In this document: positions 54,540 to 64,000 of the stretch, one piece after another
Layout: each line of letters begins with the position of its first letter
Numbering within the stretch: position 1 is the stretch's first letter
Assembly (NCBI GenBank): GCA_964059195.1
Contig: CAXKWD010000006.1
Location: forward strand, 13,570,530 to 13,634,529
Length of the DNA: 64,000 nt
Source of the DNA: Ectobius pallidus
Lineage: Eukaryota; Arthropoda; Insecta; Blattodea; Ectobiidae
Reading direction: 5' to 3'
Program-made: the position numbers and the translations under genes
Notes under the pieces: generated by a model
What the model was told of the DNA's origin: nothing
Seen by the model: only the letters and a program-made list of their open reading frames with translations
The model's database searches: none

Positions 54540-54890
54540 ACCCTGGAAGTATCTATGAAATATGAAAATGGGTACTGAGAAAACTGCATAACTAGGAGCT
54601 TCGTAACCTGTACTCGTCACCGGATATAGTAAGGGTAATTAAATCACGGAGGGTGAAGTGGGCTGGACATGTTCCGTGCATGGGGGAAAAGGCATATTTA
54701 AAAAGTATCGATTGGGAGACGCGAAGAGAAAATACCACTTGGAAGACCTAGACGCAGATGGGAGGACAGTATTAAGATAGATTTAAGAAAAGTAGGATTT
54801 GAGAGGGATGGTTGGATGGAGTTAACACAGAATAGGGTTGAATGGGGGGCACTTAAGCGCGGCAATGATCCTGCGGGTTCCATAAAATAG
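54540..54890 (+). pseudogene. RTE-type LINE, C-terminal fragment
   Basis: The plus strand gives, across two frames, SSPDIVRVIKSRRVKWAGHV, GRREEKIPLGRPRRRWEDSI, KIDLRKVGFERDGWMELTQN and WGALKRGNDPAGSIK, then TAG. The final GNDPAGS is the sequence that suggests a cockroach-like host. It starts right after the Helitron end at 54525. Confidence 0.85.
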
Positions 54891-54899
54891 ATAATATTC

Positions 54900-56250
54900 C
54901 TTTAGCTTGCTTAGGTCTTGTCTATTGCCATTGAGTAAGTAAATAAGTAAGTTGTTTAATTGCTTGATTGGTCCATTGATAGACTTTCTGTTGGTTCTTT
55001 CCTTCTCCCAAGTCACTCGGGTTTTCTGTCTGCTGCCCTTTTTTATTTATCTATATTCATTTCCTTCGTTTCTTTATATTTCTTTCTTCTTCTGCTTTAC
55101 TTTGTTGGTGAACATAAAGATGTTTTACATAAAGATGCTTTCTTTCATATCTATAACAGTTATCGTGTTCTTAAATTAAACTTGATGCTCAGAGTAGTTA
55201 ACCGAGTTTAGTAGTAAGTGTGCGTTGTATGCCTTCGCCCCCAGCTGCGATTTCTCACTGTAGGCTCCTCTCTGACATTGCGGTTCGATGAACAATGGGC
55301 AGCATTCGCTTCCTGTCTCTGTTCCACGCGTTCTCTATCTCTTGATTGGTAATTGTGTGTTAAATTCTGGACTATGGGGGAAGAGGGCAGAAAGGAGGGG
55401 AGAGAGAGAGTCAAGAGTTGCTAGGCCAGTGGACTGGATCAATATTTTAACTTCCATAGATAACAACACAAACACAGAACTAATATTTAGTTTGCATGAG
55501 TCACGCCCACTCGTGCCTTGATGTGCTAAAGCCATACCGTCCATCCAGAGAGGAGACTTTGACAAAGTGCTCCATGCTCAGTTGCAACATCTCAAGATGT
55601 AGTAAAATAGTTCTTGATTACAGACCTCCAAGGCTTAGAGTGCTTGGATGGGTCATTCTCAATCAAATTGCCGTTTTGCCCCCTCGACAGGATCCCCAGA
55701 TTGAACATTCAACTTCGGTTTTTCTGAACGACTGGTTTTCCATGGCATCATACCACTATTGTAGTTTACGAAACCGCATGGGAATCACGAGTTTTCTCGT
55801 TTTGTGGTTGTATATGAGTTTTTGAAGTTGGTGGAACGTATTGAATTTGTAATGAGTGTTACCATTGTTCATGTCCTATTTCAACATGTTTTCATGGTTT
55901 TAAAAACAGAAATGGTCTCAGCTTTTTATCTTGAAATGCTGGAGACGAAAGAAAATAGTTTACAAAAGACGTGACACAGCAATTTAAGTAAGGAGTGTTA
56001 CCGAAAACAATTTTCCTCAATATTATTTTAACTTTTATTGGTGTCCCCCCTCCTCGATGTCCGGTCGGAAATTGGTCGCAGGGGAAAATATGACGCAATA
56101 CTTCATTCCCCTCTACATCACCCTCCTCCCCACCCCTTAATACTTCTTTCGGGGAGCACTAGACGGGTAACACTCCTTATCACGGTTTCCTGTGACAAAG
56201 ATTCAATTGAACTTCCTGGCTCTGATTCTTTTTTAAAATTCTGAAACATC
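54900..56250. other. No recognisable gene
   Basis: The 1.3 kb contain several 60-110 codon frames on both strands without motifs, and a mildly GC-richer block at 55230-55600. Nothing repeat-like was recognised within the window. Confidence 0.4.
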
Positions 56251-56258
56251 CTCTAGAC

Positions 56259-56496
56259 CAGCGTTTCTCAACCTTTTTGAACCCGAGGACCTGTAAAATG
56301 TCTAAAAAAATTTACGGACCCCTAATTTACATCCCATTTTTAAAAGAAGCCTATATTCTTAATATTTGGGGTATCATTATAACGAAATATGTGAAAAAAT
56401 TGTACTTCTTTACTTTCCACTTGCTTTATGGTATTTTTTAATTATGTCTGAGGACCATCTGCACCATCTTCGCGGACCATAGGTTGAGAAACGCTG
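56259..56496 (+). mobile_element. hAT MITE, family h1, copy 2
   Basis: CTCTAGAC flanks it exactly (56251-56258 and 56497-56504). Ends are CAGCGTTTCTCAACC and GGTTGAGAAACGCTG. The interior ATTTACATCCCATTTTTAAA and CTTTACTTTCCACTTGCTTT is shared with the copies at 15684 and 63668. The length is 238 bp and there is no gene. Confidence 0.97.
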
Positions 56497-56504
56497 CTCT
56501 AGAC

Positions 56505-56900
56505 AGTTTCATTTGGATGTTGAGCTAACATTCATCCGCGAATGACGATTAATTTGGGCCTTTAACTGTCAAGAAGTCAAAATGTTGGATGCAGAATATG
56601 GGTTGTGACAGTCACACTCCTTACCTTTTCTCACGTTTTTTGACATAAACATGAACGTTACGTTCCACGATGTATACATAGAAATTATTTAGGGTGGCGC
56701 AGAAACTCGCATGTGTTTGGGGCGAAATCTGAAAAAGAACAAATTGCTCGATATCTCAATTAGAAGTGTCTTCTTCAGGCCTGTGGCACCAAAACGGCAA
56801 TTTTTTTTTTAATTAAGTAGAATGACCCAGATGCTTCCAACATAAATTAAGATATTGCAAGAAATAATAGTTGTACTTTGTTCACAGCACAGAAACATAT
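56505..56900. other. No recognisable feature
   Basis: This is AT-rich spacer between the hAT MITE and the Harbinger element. Confidence 0.4.
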
Positions 56901-57187
56901 AGGGTAATGAATAAAAATAAGCAATTGCTTTTTCTGACATTTTTCAAGCAATTCCTTATAATTTTATGAATAAAACTTATAGCAATTGCTGTTCCTTAAA
57001 GCAATTGCTAGACTTACAAAGCAATTGCTGTGAACTCCAATAAAAGCCTAGATCTCTCTAGCAATTCCTTAACATTTTATAAATAAAGTTTAGCAATTGC
57101 TATCCATTAGCAGCAATTGCTTTATATTTTCTAAGGCAGGTCAGTAGGTGCCTTGAGATCAGTCAAGAAGAGTTTATTTTTACGAAC

Positions 57188-57410
57188 ATGGCTGCTTTTA
57201 TGAATATTTGGATGCGAAAAGTATATAATGTTCGTAGAAATAGTGGTGAAAATGATTATAGGAAACTGTATGTAGGTTTAGTGAAGTAAATGTGGAGTGG
57301 CTTGGTAATCACTTCCTAGGTAAATCACGAGAGAAGCGTGGTGGTTCAGATTCTTCCAAGGACCGAATGATAAATATTTCTGAGGCATGTGTCTGACCCA
57401 GGATATCTTG
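57188..57410 (+). pseudogene. Harbinger transposase, N-terminal remnant
   Basis: From the ATG near 57188 the reading is MAAFMNIWMRKVYNVRRNSG and ENDYRKLYVGLVK. After a shift or stop comes WLGNHFLGKSREKRGGSDSS and SKDRMINISEACV. FLG..(S/T)REKRGG followed by a helix matches the region before the DDE core of HARBI1-type nucleases (FLG....TRGGAL). The nuclease core is deleted. Confidence 0.6.
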
Positions 57411-57649
57411 GTAATTGAAAAACAATATTGCAAATGTTTAATTTAAATTTCTGTACATAAGGCTGTTTTCTGTTGTGATATCATTTTCACAAGTGTTTAG
57501 TGTAATAAAACTATAATAAATAAGTGCAGTATAATTAAATATACAGTAATTGCAAACAGTTAATTAAAGTAGCATTACGTAATTTGTCAGTTACATGAAA
57601 TTTTATTCAATGTGGGATTATTTTGTGAGTCTACAAGGTCCAGGAACAT

Positions 57650-57953
57650 CTTCTCCCAAGATTTATAAGTTATACAATTTTTTTGTTTCCCATAGCATTC
57701 ACATCAAAACTTCCGTTTAACTTACATTTTCATATTACTTAATTTCTTGAATATTTGTTTGGCACTGTGAACTTCTCCAAATTCCGCTTCATACATTTTC
57801 AAAATTTTTCATACTGAAATTTCTTTTTCTCTTTTCACGGTGGGAAGCTGAGATTTACTTAATAAAATCTTGTTGTCCTTTAACATCATGAAAATTTTAG
57901 TATTACTATCTATTTCCCTTTCATCGCCTGACCCACTACATTCGCTATCCATG
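57650..57953 (-). pseudogene. Harbinger Myb/SANT-like DNA-binding protein remnant
   Basis: From the ATG near 57953 the minus strand reads MDSECSGSGDEREIDSNTKI, NKILLSKSQLPTVKREKE, a TGA, and MYEAEFGEVHSAKQIFKK, LSNMKVKRK. ILL.KSQ.P.VK..KE..(6-8)...G...(S/T)AKQI.KK.SNMK is the pattern of the accessory Myb-like protein that helps Harbinger transposases bind the termini. Stops and a shift make it inactive. Confidence 0.6.
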
Positions 57954-58369
57954 ATTGAATAATCATGTTCCTCTCTTCAGCAAGCTATGAGTACAAGTAA
58001 ATAAAACCCAATCAACATTGTTAACAATTGCCACCAGTTTCAAAGACGCCGATAGAGAAGGAGGGAAAAGAAGCTAGCAAATGCTGGAACTTCCTAGACG
58101 AAGCTAGGAAAAGCCTATTATTTTTATTCATATATTGGTTCAGCATTTGCTTTTGCTCCTAGCAATTCCTAGTAAGCTTTTGCTTTTGCTAGAAATCAAT
58201 TTCTCTTAGCAATTGCTTTGCTTTTATTCATCACCCTCATTGGCTGTTTGTGTTGAGAGATGACGAAATGATTTTTTTTTTTTTTAGTTGTAGAAAGATT
58301 TTCGTGTTTTTTGACGATTTCATGGGCATTTAAGGAGAGTTAGATTTTGGATGACTACTGTTGACATCA

Positions 58370-58579
58370 CGGGGTACGCCTTGGCTTAGTGGTTGAGGCA
58401 CTGCGCTACAAACCGGAAAATTGCAGGTTCGATCCCCAATGAGGTCGTTTAGATTTTTCAATTTTGCGTAATCCTTCTGGCGGCCGACTCAGCCAGGAGC
58501 AATCCTCGGGGAAAGGCGACCATTGCTTACCATCTTCACACGCCGAACCTCATCCTCCTGGAAGCCTTAAGGCACCTGC
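58370..58579 (+). repeat. tRNA-derived SINE, family 2, copy 2
   Basis: TTAGTGGTTGAGGCACTGCG (box A) and GGTTCGATCCCCA (box B) are followed by TTTTCAATTTTGCGTAATCC, CGACTCAGCCAGGAGCAATC and CTTCACACGCCGAACC. TGACATCA flanks it at 58362-58369 and 58580-58587. Internal deletions relative to copy 1 shorten the body. Confidence 0.88.
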
Positions 58580-58587
58580 TGACATCA

Positions 58588-59429
58588 GCTCTCATGAAGG
58601 CCGCACGGATAGCTTAGTTTTTCAAATTTAACTCTGCTCATTTCCCGCGCAAATTGTATTAAAGAAAGGTAGAATTTTCTTATAAGCTATCGTCATGTTC
58701 TGAGCAGTCCGGGTTGGAGCTTGCGTGCTCAGTATATACCCTGTAAGCATGATGGAGGCAACGGAAAGAAGATCAAAGAGAAACATGTTGAAATCATTTG
58801 TTTTGTATCGCAAAATTACTTCCATGCAGTTACAGGAACCGGCGCTGAGTTTACAACCCGGCCTGCTGCTCAGCTTTCCTGGTGGTAGACGCTAACGGGA
58901 GTGGAGAAGGTAAAGCCGGTGTCCCTGGAACTGCTTACAGTTCGTTCCATTTTAAGAAGACCTCGTCCCAAACCATCGTCTATCTACAAAAGAATATAAT
59001 AGCATTGTTCCCTAATACGAAAATCTGCACCGCCGCCGACACTGATAAAGATCAGGTGCTCTTGCAGTCGCGTGGATTTCCTCAGTGCTGCCGCTGTCAC
59101 TCACCACTCCTCAAATGAATTAAACGTGCTGCGGAATGTATTTGGCAATATTTACTGAACTGCAGACAAGTATCTACACCTAATTATCTTTCTATTCACT
59201 GATTGTCAGATCGGAGAGGATTAGGGCGGCAGCTGGTAGCGGCAGTTCTTAGAAAATAAGTCTTTAAGAATTCGCAATTACAATACCCCCCCCCCCATTA
59301 TGGCTATCTTAGATAGTGTTGTGTGTTATTTTTAAACTTTTGTTTAGTGTTTATTTGTTTCTTTAAACGATTGTCGCAAAAAGTTCTAGTATAGGATAAA
59401 ATATACACGATAAGGAAAACATTTACTTC
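58588..59429. other. No recognisable gene
   Basis: A 78-codon plus frame at 58882-59118, in a slightly GC-richer patch, has cysteines near its end but no recognised family. A poly(C) run lies at 59287-59296. Confidence 0.35.
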
Positions 59430-61175
59430 TGTTCTTCATCGGGTGAAGCGGGACAAGGAATTTATCACCCTTACTATATTTGGTGAAGAGTACAGGTTAT
59501 GAAGCTCGTCGTTATGCATTTTTTACAGTCCCCATTTTCATCTCTATCAGGCCCAAACATTTTCCTAAGCACCCTGTTTTCGAATACTCTCAGATTATGT
59601 TCTAACCGTAGAGTAAGCGACCATGCCTCACATTCATATAATACATAATTTATAGATTTATGGACAAAAGACGAGAAGATAGAAGTTTCTGAACTGCATA
59701 AAAACAACCACGTTCTGATTTCAGTCGTCACTTAACTTCTACCTTAATATCATTTGTATCTGTAATTATTGCATATAATTGAATTTCTCCACTTGTTCGA
59801 AAGATTTATCGGCTATTCTAAAATTTTGTAACTCATTATTTTGACGTTTCATTATCATATAATTTCTTTTTTCTTTCATTAATTTCCAATCCGACATTCC
59901 TGCAGGCATCGAAAAGACTTTCTGCATTTCTCTCGATTGTGTTTACGTCATCGTCCAACAAGCAAACGTCATCTGCATAAGAGAAAATCGGCTGATTGCC
60001 ATTTAATACTATGCCAACCTTGTTTTCCTGAACTTTCCTAATGGCATATCCCAAAGCGAAATTAAAAAGTAAAGTTGTAAATGCTTCTCCTTGCTTCAAG
60101 CCGCTTTTAATAGCAAACGTATCTGATATATATTTCCCTACCCTGACTCTGCTATATGTTTAATTTAGACATTGATCAGCCTAACTAACTTCTTCGGTAT
60201 CCCAAACTCTGCGAGAATATTGTACAATTTGTCTCGCCTTACTGAATCATATGCTTTTTTTAAATCTACTTATAGCTGATGAACAGTATATTACATTCCC
60301 ACTTTTTCGTCAAAATTTGGCAAATACAAAATCTGTGATCAATGGTTGATCTATTTCGCCTTTATTCACATTGGTGATCTCCAATGATTTCATCCGCATG
60401 AGGGGTTAATCTATCTCCACCTGCCTTAATTAATTCTGCTGGCATTTTTTAGTTACCTATAGCTGTTTATACTTCTGTTAGGGTTGTTTCAGCAACCAAC
60501 GGGTCTGCTGACATCTCCATGTACATTTAATAATTGATTAAAGACATTTTTCCACCTATTTAAAATATTATTTGTAGCCGTGAGTAGGCCTATAGTGTCA
60601 TCATTGTCCTTAATTTTGTTTGTTCTAGGTTGAAAAACCTTGCTTGAACTCGTTTATTCCCTTGTAGAGATGCCTAACATTTTTGTCTTTATTATTTTCC
60701 TCTCATTCATTTACTTTGACTTTGAAATAATTTCTTTACTTCGTGCTATTGATTTTAGAGGTTTCTCGTTTAGGATTGTTGAGATTTTCGACAGTAGTTT
60801 CATTCCAATTCTGCAACCATTGTAGTTTCCCCTGCTTTCGTGCACTCATCGAACCGCGGTTTATTTGGTTTCAGTTCAAGCGGACTTAATTTTTCTTTTC
60901 TGATACTTTAACATTGTCTTTAATGTTTCCCACGTTTTATCGATTTTCATATCATCCCTAGCTTCAGGTTCTGCAACGTTTTCTAGAACTGCTAATTTAT
61001 TTGAAATCTCGACTTGGTAAGCGTTTTCAATTTGATCTTCATCTAACCTTCTGACATTGAATCTCTCTTTATCGAAATTTTGCCTAATTCCTTTTTTTTT
61101 TTTAATGAAAGTTTTCCCCTAACTATCACGACCGCAACTATCAGATAGTGATCCGAATCGCGGTCAGCACCTCTA
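59430..61175 (-). pseudogene. RTE-type LINE remnant: end of endonuclease, RT
   Basis: On the minus strand LARGADRDSDHYLIVAVVIV (about 61165-61100) is the His-containing end of the endonuclease. After a decayed linker the RT reads RRDKLYNILAEFGIPKKLVR (about 60230), KQGEAFTTLLFNFALGYAIR, FSYADDVCLLDDDVNTIERN (YADD near 59970) and ESLFDACRNVGLEIN. It then passes through ECEAWSLTLRLEHNLRVFEN to PDRDENGDC and stops near 59430. The region shared with 49660-50440 is clear (INTIERNAESLFDACRNVGL). The C-terminal KWAGHV part is missing. Confidence 0.85.
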
Positions 61176-61670
61176 GCTAGTCCAATCAATAAAGATCGAA
61201 AAACACAAAATAGAAAAAAAAATGTAGGTTGAAATTTTGCAGAGTTGTCGGAGGGAGTGTCCTGAACAACATACTAAAAGTCCCCGAAGGTGGGGGTGAG
61301 CGGGGGGCAGGGGGGCCCGCAGAAGGTCCCTTTTTTTAGGTTTTTCGCTTATATCTAAGCAATGGTGCATCGTAGAGGAAAAGTTGCTATACACAAAATT
61401 CAAGCTGATAAAATTTCCTACAAGTTTGATCTTACACATTTCTTTATATTCCCAATAGTTTTCGAGATATCCGCCAGCAAAAATAACAAATTTTCGAAAG
61501 AAGAAAGAAAGAAAAAAAAAAGCTCTTTCGCCTTGCGCTTTTCGACACACTTTTGTCCTCAAATGTTCAAAAGTCATAACAATGTTAAGTTTAGGTCAAA
61601 TTTCGAGATTTCGAAAGAAAACCGTATATCGCACTTTCTTTGTACAGTATTTAGAGGTTATATCTTTGTA
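61176..61670. other. No gene; AT-rich with a G/C-rich patch
   Basis: The 134-codon minus frame (61173-61577) lacks motifs and spans poly(A) and poly(G) runs, so I take it as chance. Confidence 0.45.
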
Positions 61671-63189
61671 TATGGGTGATTCTTCAAATACGGGAGTATT
61701 GGAGTGTGTAAAATCCAATTTTTTTACTTTGTTTAAAAAATCTTACAAAATTACTAAAATACTTCAGGGGTTACTTGATTATAATATGACACCAGCAGAG
61801 CTTAAATGTTTATATTTTTATTTATCTTTATTTTTTAATTTTTTTCAAGTCATGTGAATGGCATCCGTGTACATGTGGATGGCAGAAGGCCACATTAATG
61901 ACTAACTTTGGCAACAATCTGCTTTTCTTTATGTGATTTCATATTTTTCTCAGTGTGCTTCAGTTGATTTTGCACCAAATTTGTAAATTTGTGTGCATAC
62001 TCCGGAATTAATGTAATTTTAACTAGACTGTGTTTTTATGGTTTAGGGGGGGGGGAATCAAGCAGAAATTAATTTAATCAGTTTTAAGATTTTAAGTACA
62101 GGTCACAGACACTGCAAACACAATAGTACAGTGGTATTAATCAGAGGTGGCAGTCAGATGCGCGTGAGAGAGCCGACGCATGTAGGAGGAATCATGGGGA
62201 GGGGTAAGAATGTTGAACTGCACTAGCAGGAGAGGAGAAGCGATTGTAACAATATCTTGTTTCTTCATTGCATTATACGATCTTACCGCTCTGAAAGCAA
62301 CGACACAACTAACCCATACACCCCTTGCATCATTTTCATGTTAATTGGACTCGTCTGCATCTACTGAGCATCCATGCTTGGACTGCCACGTCTGATTAAT
62401 ACCACTGTACCCTACATTTATCATCTACATGACTTGAGAGTCATCCACATACCCGTTCATGAGGCAATGTGGATGACAAGTGAGTTTAAGTGGTCTCAGC
62501 AAGCCATTCCTAAACCTCTGTAGGCTGAACTTTAATCAGGTACTTTGAATTAGTAGGTTTATCATAGTGCATAATCAAAATTAATTAATATTCACTTTCT
62601 GCCTACTTTCTAGAAGCCATGTTAATGACGGGGAATAAAAACGCTTTCCTTGAAAATGATGCAAAGTCCTTTGTTAATCCCAAACTGTTTGTAAGGAAGG
62701 AAAATTAAATCTTACAATTCAACCACAAGCTGCCCTGTTGGCTTTCTAAGACTGTTGCCAGTTAGACAAATTTCTCATTTCTGCAGAAAAAATTCCATTC
62801 TTTTCAGCCATGTGGATGACCAAAAACCCTTGGGACATTCTTTATGTTCATTAGGTGGGGTGACAATTTTATTTCATTTTATTTTTTAGGTGTTAATATT
62901 CTTCACACATTCATATTCATTGGCAGGAAAAAGGTTGGAAAGGAAATAACATTTTGTTTTGTGGAAAAATGCAAAACCGGGGTATGGGACAGGGCATGTG
63001 GATGACATTTCATTGAATTAAATTTGATTTTGGAATATCAGAATTTAAAGTTAGTGACATTTCAAAGTGATAGTTGTAGTATTGAAGTAGTAGAAACAAA
63101 CTTTTATTTCAATGTTTTTTTTAAGTTGAATTTGAAGGGAAATATCACTCCGGAACACAAATTTTCCCGTATTTGAAGAATCACCCATA
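61671..63189. mobile_element. 1.5-kb TIR element with internal CATGTGGATGAC repeats
   Basis: TATGGGTGATTCTTCAAATA (continuing CGGGA) at 61671 is perfectly inverted at 63165-63189, a 25-bp TIR. TA lies outside at 61669-61670 and 63190-63191. Motifs of the type CATGTGGATGAC lie at 61851, 61872, 62440 (inverted), 62466, 62618, 62809 and 62995. No transposase is encoded. A smaller element (62129-62407) is inserted in it. Confidence 0.85.
62129..62407. mobile_element. MITE nested in the 1.5-kb TIR element
   Basis: CAGTGGTATTAATCAGA..GTGGCAGTC and the inverted GACTGCCAC..TCTGATTAATACCACTG are flanked by TA at 62127-62128 and 62408-62409. The 279 bp have no coding sequence. The CAGTRG start and TA target are those of pogo/mariner MITEs. 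Confidence 0.88.
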
Positions 63190-63224
63190 TAAGCTGTATA
63201 TTGTGTATTTACATTAGTGATGAG

Positions 63225-63405
63225 CAAATGCAAGACCAAGACCAAGACGGTCTTGGTCTTGGTCTTGGTATTGCACGCTCAGTCTTGGTCTTGGTCTTGC
63301 ATAGGTAACCCTGGTCTTGGTCTTGGTCTCGGTCTTGCATCAGTGGTCTTGGTCTTGGTCTTGCATACTCGGTCTTGGTCTTGTTGCAAGAGTCTTGCAG
63401 TTTTT
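63225..63405 (+). repeat. TCTTGG hexamer minisatellite with inverted start
   Basis: GGTCTTGGTCTTGG runs of two to four hexamers are separated by TTGCA.. spacers at about 63270, 63300, 63340 and 63365. The first run is preceded by its complement (GCAAGACCAAGACCAAGAC), so it can fold into a hairpin. Confidence 0.8.
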
Positions 63406-63667
63406 TTTATGCATCTTATAGTGATCAATGGCGTTTACATGATTTAAAGTTACACCGATTACATGTGTGTTATTGCTTGCGAAGGTAACGAAAGCTAATT
63501 GCTTTTAGTTCCTTTGACCATGTAAACAGTTATGTGATGTCCCGCTGTTTGCCGAAAAGTCCATGGTGATTTAAGCTAGAACTGTAAACTCTGAGTGTAA
63601 ATTTTAAAATATGCTCTGTTATGCTATTGCAGAACTTTAAAACCAAAATCCACGAGATGCTATATAC

Positions 63668-63924
63668 CAGCGTTACTCAACCTTTTTGAACCCGAGGGCT
63701 TCTAAAATGTCTCAAAAAAAATTTCGGGCCCCTTAAATTTTACATCCCATTTTTAAAAGAAGGCCTATATTCTTAATATTTGTGGTATTAATTATAGGTC
63801 ATTATAACGAAATATGTGACAAAATTTTCCTTCTTTACTTTCCACTTGCTTTATGATATTTTTAAATTATGTCTGCGGACCATCTGCACCATCTTCGCGG
63901 ACCACCATAGGTTGAGAAACTCTG
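63668..63924 (+). mobile_element. hAT MITE, family h1, copy 3
   Basis: CTATATAC flanks it exactly (63660-63667 and 63925-63932). The left end is CAGCGTTACTCAACC and the inverted right end GGTTGAGAAACTCTG. The interior matches the other two copies. The length is 257 bp. Confidence 0.97.
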
Positions 63925-64000
63925 CTATATACTATTTGAGAGTGTAAAATTATGAATATTATATTGTATTTCAAATTCAACGGCTGTAGAGACAAGAAGT

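Larger units (their letters stand above)
56901..58237. mobile_element. PIF/Harbinger element with AGCAATTGCT subterminal arrays
   Basis: Ends AGGGTAATGAATAAAA and inverted AGGGTGATGAATAAAAG lead on both sides into many copies of AGCAATTGCT or close variants (56920-57125 and 58145-58215). Neighbouring triplets are TAT and CAT, so the 3-bp target is not clean. Remnants of the two classical Harbinger genes are inside: a transposase N-terminus on plus and a Myb/SANT-like protein on minus. The length is 1.34 kb. Confidence 0.8.

Noticed and set aside
58882..59118. 78-codon plus frame with CCRC near the end
   Set aside because: No recognisable motif, splice context or repeat supports it.
61173..61577. 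134-codon minus-strand frame
   Set aside because: It spans poly(A) and poly(G) tracts and shows no domain. It overlaps the LINE remnant end only at its edge.
1..64000. A complete host gene, rRNA cluster or defence-like gene system
   Set aside because: Both strands were read for conserved motifs. Apart from the THAP remnant, every recognisable protein piece belongs to a transposable element.

Overview
The window is eukaryotic DNA, most likely from an arthropod with a large genome. It is AT-rich, has no long host open reading frame, and consists almost wholly of transposable elements. The taxon is inferred from several signs: the motif TAGGCCTA is scattered throughout; there are short CCTAA runs like the insect telomere unit; there are pol III SINEs with tRNA heads; and the end of an RTE-type LINE reads GNEP/GNDPAGS, which I associate from memory with cockroach annotation. 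A cockroach, termite or other large-genome insect is plausible, but the sequence does not prove it.

Layout. 1-6430: two copies of a tRNA-headed SINE and a nearly intact non-LTR retrotransposon (family A, ORF2 at 2154-4897, minus strand). 8290-15227: small DNA transposons (a TA-target MITE inside an 8-bp-target element, mariner deletion derivatives, two pogo-type MITEs) and a 3' scrap of family A. 15340-20270: two CR1/Jockey-like LINEs lying back to back, one holding a hAT MITE and the other an inverted-repeat mariner. 20345-21295: a solo LTR with a 4-bp target duplication. 21440-25290: a Penelope-like element with a GIY-YIG domain, split by a 2235-bp Helitron. 26227-30850: an old Harbinger-like TIR element carrying a Tigger/pogo transposon, which itself carries a second pogo-type element.

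32000-41400: one Jockey-type LINE (ORF1 and ORF2, minus strand) stretched from about 4 kb to 9 kb by five insertions. One insertion is itself nested down to six levels (Jockey > 34512-37976 > hAT 34896-36714 > repeat R > palindromic MITE 35663-36110 > mariner 35797-35977). 41420-43970: a second LINE family (B) interrupted by a 5'-truncated copy of family A with an exact 15-bp target duplication. 44200-46445: a hAT transposase C-terminus and a decayed THAP-domain gene, the only locus with recognisable host-like exon-intron structure. 47136-64000: a defective mariner-class transposon, Helitron 3' ends, RTE-type LINE fragments, three SINEs, two hAT MITEs, a Harbinger element with remnants of both its genes, and a 1.5-kb TIR element with internal CATGTGGATGAC repeats.

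The genes do not form a pathway. What the window records is a layered history of insertions. Many boundaries can be placed to the base because target duplications, terminal repeats and re-joined reading frames agree. No intact autonomous element was found. Family A is the closest, with one frameshift and one stop in ORF2. Strings are kept to 20 letters or fewer, so most elements are described by positions and key residues.
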